In this document: positions 60,001 to 64,000 of the stretch, in pieces
How the letters are laid out: the number at the start of each line of letters is the position of its first letter
Numbering within the stretch: the stretch's first letter is position 1
Assembly (NCBI GenBank): GCA_009869945.1
Contig: WIXG01000087.1
Location: forward strand, 62,001-126,000
Source: Mesaphorura yosii
Lineage: Eukaryota; Arthropoda; Collembola; Poduromorpha; Tullbergiidae
Reading direction: 5' to 3'
DNA length: 64,000 bases
Notes under the pieces: model-generated
The model's input: only the letters and a program-made list of their open reading frames with translations
Told to the model about the DNA's origin: nothing
Database searches by the model: none
Position numbers and translations under genes: made by a program

Positions 60001-63000
60001 CTCTTTTATCGCATCAATTTGAGATTCAATTTATTCCATTGACATTTGTCGAGAATTATGCGTACGATAAGAATTATACTTACAGATTTATTTACATTTT
60101 CTGGAGATTATTGCAAGATTTGGCAATGAAAGCGAAGGAATAGATTTCGAATTGAGCCGGCGCTGGGTTGTTGGCATCCCCTCAGGAGCAGCCAGAAGCT
60201 GAGCTGCGTTTAAAGGCACGAAAAATGAGTTACTTCTTTCATCTAACGTGACAATTTGTCTCGTCAACACACACTCAATCATCCTACACAGCATTTCCTG
60301 CCCTGAGCCTTGGTTCTGGCTGTTTCATCTCCATTTTTCATCTGTTTCATTTCAAATCTTGTTCAAAGCCGCTTCTCGCTACGCTTTACGCTGCACATAG
60401 ACCGGTAAAAGAACGCAGTGAGGAGCCAAGACAGTAAAATGTAGGTAACGAAATAAAGGAAAATGAGTCCCATCGGAATTTTATTCCATTTGTGCAGAGT
60501 TCACCCTCTTTATAATAATTTTCATTTCTAGGCGAGTAAAATATGTCCCTTGACACAGCATACAATGTCTTCACTCAATTAACTTGCCAAAAATATTTTG
60601 AAAGGATGCTTTCAGCTTCGGCTTCAGCCCAGCATTCGGTACTCAGCGTTTCCTGCTTCTACCTTCGCTCATGATTTGAAAATCTATATTTCAAGCATTT
60701 TACTACTTCGTCTCCAGAAAGTGCGGATTGCGAAACTTCGACTCGACTGAGGCCATAGTAATTGGAAGAAGGGCTTTTAACTTAACAATGCCTCGAACGT
60801 TTCCTGACATCCTGACTAACGAAAAACGACAACTACAGTTGGGAATGGATTCAAATCAAAATCAAGAGCTTGCCTGTACTGCGACTGCGACTGCCATTTT
60901 TCATTACGGTAATTGGTTTACGACAGAAAATCATTATACCACTCGCACGCGCACGCATTTTATCAGTCTATTTACAAGCGGAGAAAGCTGCGGCGAGGAT
61001 TCATTCAAAAGCAATGAACTCGCGCCGATCATGAAGATGTGCGAGTGCTGAGAGTGCTCAGAAGTTAATGCACTCTCTTGACACACAAATCTGCGCGTAT
61101 TTGGAATCCATTACTACCATTATATACCACAATAGAAGTGTTTACAAATACTACAATAGAACATGCCTCAACTACTGCCACTGCTGCACAAACCCAATTT
61201 GATTAATTACGGTCTTGCTTCTTAATCCATTCTACCCATTCTATGTGCATGCGATCGACATTGTTCGTTGTTGGTTGCTGTTGCTGGTCCGGTCCAAATA
61301 TTAGCCAAATAGTAATTATGTTACATATTTTCACCTTTGTGTGCATGAGTTATGGTTGGCAGCCCAGCCACACCCAATTATCTCCTGTCCGCAATGAAGC
61401 TAAAGCCAAAGCTGCAACGAACTAGCCCAGGCCCAGCCTTTCATTATAGAGTAATTGTAATCTGTCATAAGCCTGACACAAAAACACGTGTAATGTAATT
61501 ATATTTACACACTAATAAAAGAATTATGGATTATGATTACTATAATTCACTATTCACAAGCACATGTACATGATTCGAACCGCATTACACGAAAAATCTT
61601 GTTAACAATTATTCAGTGAAGCTAACACTTTGTCCGCCAGATTTGCTTGTAAATTACTTGCTAGCGTAGGTGTAATCTCCTGATTGTTTATGGTTTCCTC
61701 TTCGCTCTTCTTCCTCCATAAAACGTAACAGTAAAGTCAGTCCAGGTGAGACATGAGAGCCATAACATAATTGGATAAGCCCCAAACTGCTCAGTTCAAT
61801 CAAGCAAGAGAGACCCAAACTATTTTTGTATACAAACTCAAGTCAAAATGCAAATTGACTACGCGTCCAAATGGCTGATTGTAATTCCATTTCGGAGTCA
61901 AGCCCAATTTTAAATTCGAGAGGCAAAGGTCAAATTCCTTAATAATCATATTTTGATGATATTTGTATTAAAAGTGCCAAGTAATGCCAGTACTGAAATT
62001 CTAAGTGCTAAACAGGGGCGTGGCGCATGATGCATGGTTCAAGGCACTCTCTGGCCTGGCTGCATCTAATAGAAATCTAAGTTCTGTTCTAAACCCACCG
62101 CCAACCGCAATGCCATCGCCATTCGCGGCTTGAATTTCAGCGTGCATTTTCTCTTATCCCAGAAAATATAACTGCACTAACTCAGAATTATTTCTCGAAG
62201 TATTACGTTACGCGTTTCCCCTGCATGCACGGTGCGACTGTTTATGAAACATGTCAAAAATGCATTGCATGTGTCTGTCTGAAAATAGGAAACTCATAAA
62301 ACCACACCACTGCTCTGAGTAGAGAGGAAAGTCAAGTCAAGCCAGGGAAAACATGAGAAAACAGAAAAGTAACACTATTAGGTTACATTTCATGGATGTG
62401 GCATGACTTTTGATAAAAGTTCACAATATCTGCCCGGCTTAAATAAGATAAACTGCAATGTGCACGCTGTACAAATATTAAACTTCCTTCCACACAAAGT
62501 GTAAGCGAAGACAAAAATTGCAGCGCCAGTTCCGTTGGTTTGCTTGCTCACAGATCAGAAATCAGCACGACGCAGCACAGACTTCATAACCGTAATCTCA
62601 GATTTCCTGTTCATATCTTCATTCATTCTCTTGTCTGCAATGCCATATTGCACATGCCTTGCAACTGCAATTTATTGTAGTCATCAGCGTATCAGCAGGA
62701 TAAAGCTACAAAGCTTTCGAGTTGAACACATTTAATAATGAATTCACAAATCGCCTTTTGCTTTTTGCCTTTGTCTTTGTGATTGCGCTTCGCTTGCTAA
62801 TGCACTTTTGCATTTTTTTAAAGAGTTTTTTTTTGCCTTTCAAATGCACAAGCACAGGGACTGATTCGTCATCGTATTATGTTTTCAAAGCTTGTTGGCT
62901 CGCCGCATTTTAACCATCATCACCAGACACCGAATTTAAAGGACCAACTACACAGCGTGAGCAAAATGAAAGCGAAAGTTTTTTGATCAAGGTATTTATG

Positions 63001-64000
63001 ACTGAACACGCCATTTTATGTTTTATGTTTCGGCACTTTGAGTTTATCAAAGTAGAGTATTAAAAGTGAACTTGGGCGAATGCTTGCACCAACCTGCGCC
63101 TGTACGTTGCTGATGAATTTTGAATTGCGCATTGCCTTTACTCACGAAACTTATTAAACGTAATTACGTCAACATATGAAAAATTGACAAGAATCTCAAC
63201 ATGTTTCGATTACGTACTGCTCCTGAGGGTTCCTTCGTTTTTAATTTAATATAAGTCGTCATATTTCAAAATGTGAACGGTTTCGTGCGAACTACGAATT
63301 AATTCATGAGAAAGCGTGGTATTAGCGAAATGTCACTGAACGAACTCATCAATTCTTTAATTAAGCTTCACTTTCTGCTGATTAGACATTCTGCGCATTA
63401 AGAAATTAGCCAAAAATTAGCAACCTTGTTAGCTACCTAATAAGGTTAACGAGGAACACAAATTACGTGCCAGTTGGAATGCGCCCCATTTTGTTCCAGT
63501 CATGCACAGGAAGCTGGAAGCTCGTCGTATAAAAATTATACTACTTAAGCTAGCTGAAGCCGAAACAACATAGCACTCAGCTAACTCGAACTTAGTTAGC
63601 GTGAATTTCCTAATTTGCATGTGTTCTAATTCTCTTCAAGACCAAGTAGGATTTGAACTAGCATAGCAGGAATTAAGTGAGTACAGTGCAGCCAACCCTG
63701 TTAAAAAATCAAGTCCGTCGTGTCATACTCAAAGTGGTCGGACGGGCCGGAGCCCAGCCGCCGCCGACAGTGACAACATAACGAGATTCGATATCACAGT
63801 CAAAATTCAAATTCAGAATAAGTCCATAAAAAGGGCTGGATTTCAGTCAGAAAATAATCCATGTCTTCTACTTGCGTGCATTACTACGTAATGTTTTCTA
63901 CCATGCCAATGCCAAGTTTCAAGACATGGACGGACACAGAATGAGTCTAATATTACCCTACAAGCGTCATGATTGTAGCCTGTCAAATTATCTACAAACC
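54088..64000. other. Gene-poor region upstream of the Caskin-like gene
   Basis: The final 9.9 kb has no frame resembling a known protein and no joined exons I can support. The longest frame (139 residues, 56976-57395, minus) is Cys/Leu/His-rich without a domain. Short direct repeats occur: GGGCA units at 57660-57676 and GGCA units near 58012-58026. The left part presumably carries the promoter of the Caskin-like gene; the right end may lie in an intron or flank of an unseen gene. Confidence 0.4.

Noticed and set aside
63635-63665. GTTCAAATCC on the minus strand as a possible tRNA T-arm
   Set aside because: The flanking bases do not pair into a T-stem and no A box lies at the right distance.
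1-64000. Transposons, viral or LTR relics, CRISPR arrays
   Set aside because: No reverse transcriptase, integrase, transposase or capsid-like frame, no paired long terminal repeats, and no regularly spaced repeats were seen on either strand.

Overview
The window is nuclear DNA from a multicellular animal. Ten protein-coding genes and one tRNA can be read from it. All but one of the protein genes are split by short GT-AG introns, mostly about 60-90 bases and as short as 59; the largest, in the Caskin-like gene, is about 5.4 kb. The proteins (Calx-type sodium/calcium exchanger, Caskin-like SAM adaptor, Rab40, UNC-84-type SUN protein) point to a bilaterian invertebrate with a compact genome, probably an ecdysozoan such as a tardigrade or small arthropod. 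That placement is inference, because no phylogenetic test could be run.

Layout. Bases 1-3273 hold nothing I can call. At 3274-7701 (minus) lies a 14-exon Na+/Ca2+ exchanger of about 888 residues. A tRNA-Leu(CAG) is at 8966-9048 (minus), followed by about 7.4 kb with no recognisable gene. A dense cluster runs from 16.4 to 24.2 kb: DMC1 (minus) is head-to-head with SNU13 (plus), SNU13 is tail-to-tail with ALG1 (minus, one GC-AG intron), and ALG1 is head-to-head with RAB40 (plus). GID4 (26592-27523) and a SUN-domain gene (29353-31873) follow, both minus. A tentative Cys-rich terminal exon sits at 32139-32321 (minus). An intronless gene with an internal tandem duplication is at 33290-34423 (plus), and CLUAP1/IFT38 with a long extra C-terminal region is at 36026-38726 (plus). 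The largest gene, a 13-exon Caskin-like adaptor of about 1659 residues, occupies 40276-54087 (minus). The last 10 kb has no gene I can support.

The genes do not form one pathway. They cover calcium extrusion (NCX), meiotic recombination (DMC1), splicing and snoRNP assembly (SNU13), N-glycan assembly (ALG1), Cullin-type ubiquitin ligase adaptors or receptors (RAB40, GID4), nuclear anchoring (SUN), ciliary transport (CLUAP1) and synaptic or axonal scaffolding (Caskin). Exon structures were built by hand from splice motifs, reading phase and family alignment from memory. In each named gene the phases close without an internal stop.

The least explained items are the duplicated intronless protein at 33.3 kb, the optional 300-residue tail of CLUAP1, the Pro/Val-rich linker in the SUN protein, the missing ankyrin and SH3 regions of the Caskin-like protein, and several candidate small exons. 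I found no convincing transposon, viral relic or CRISPR array.
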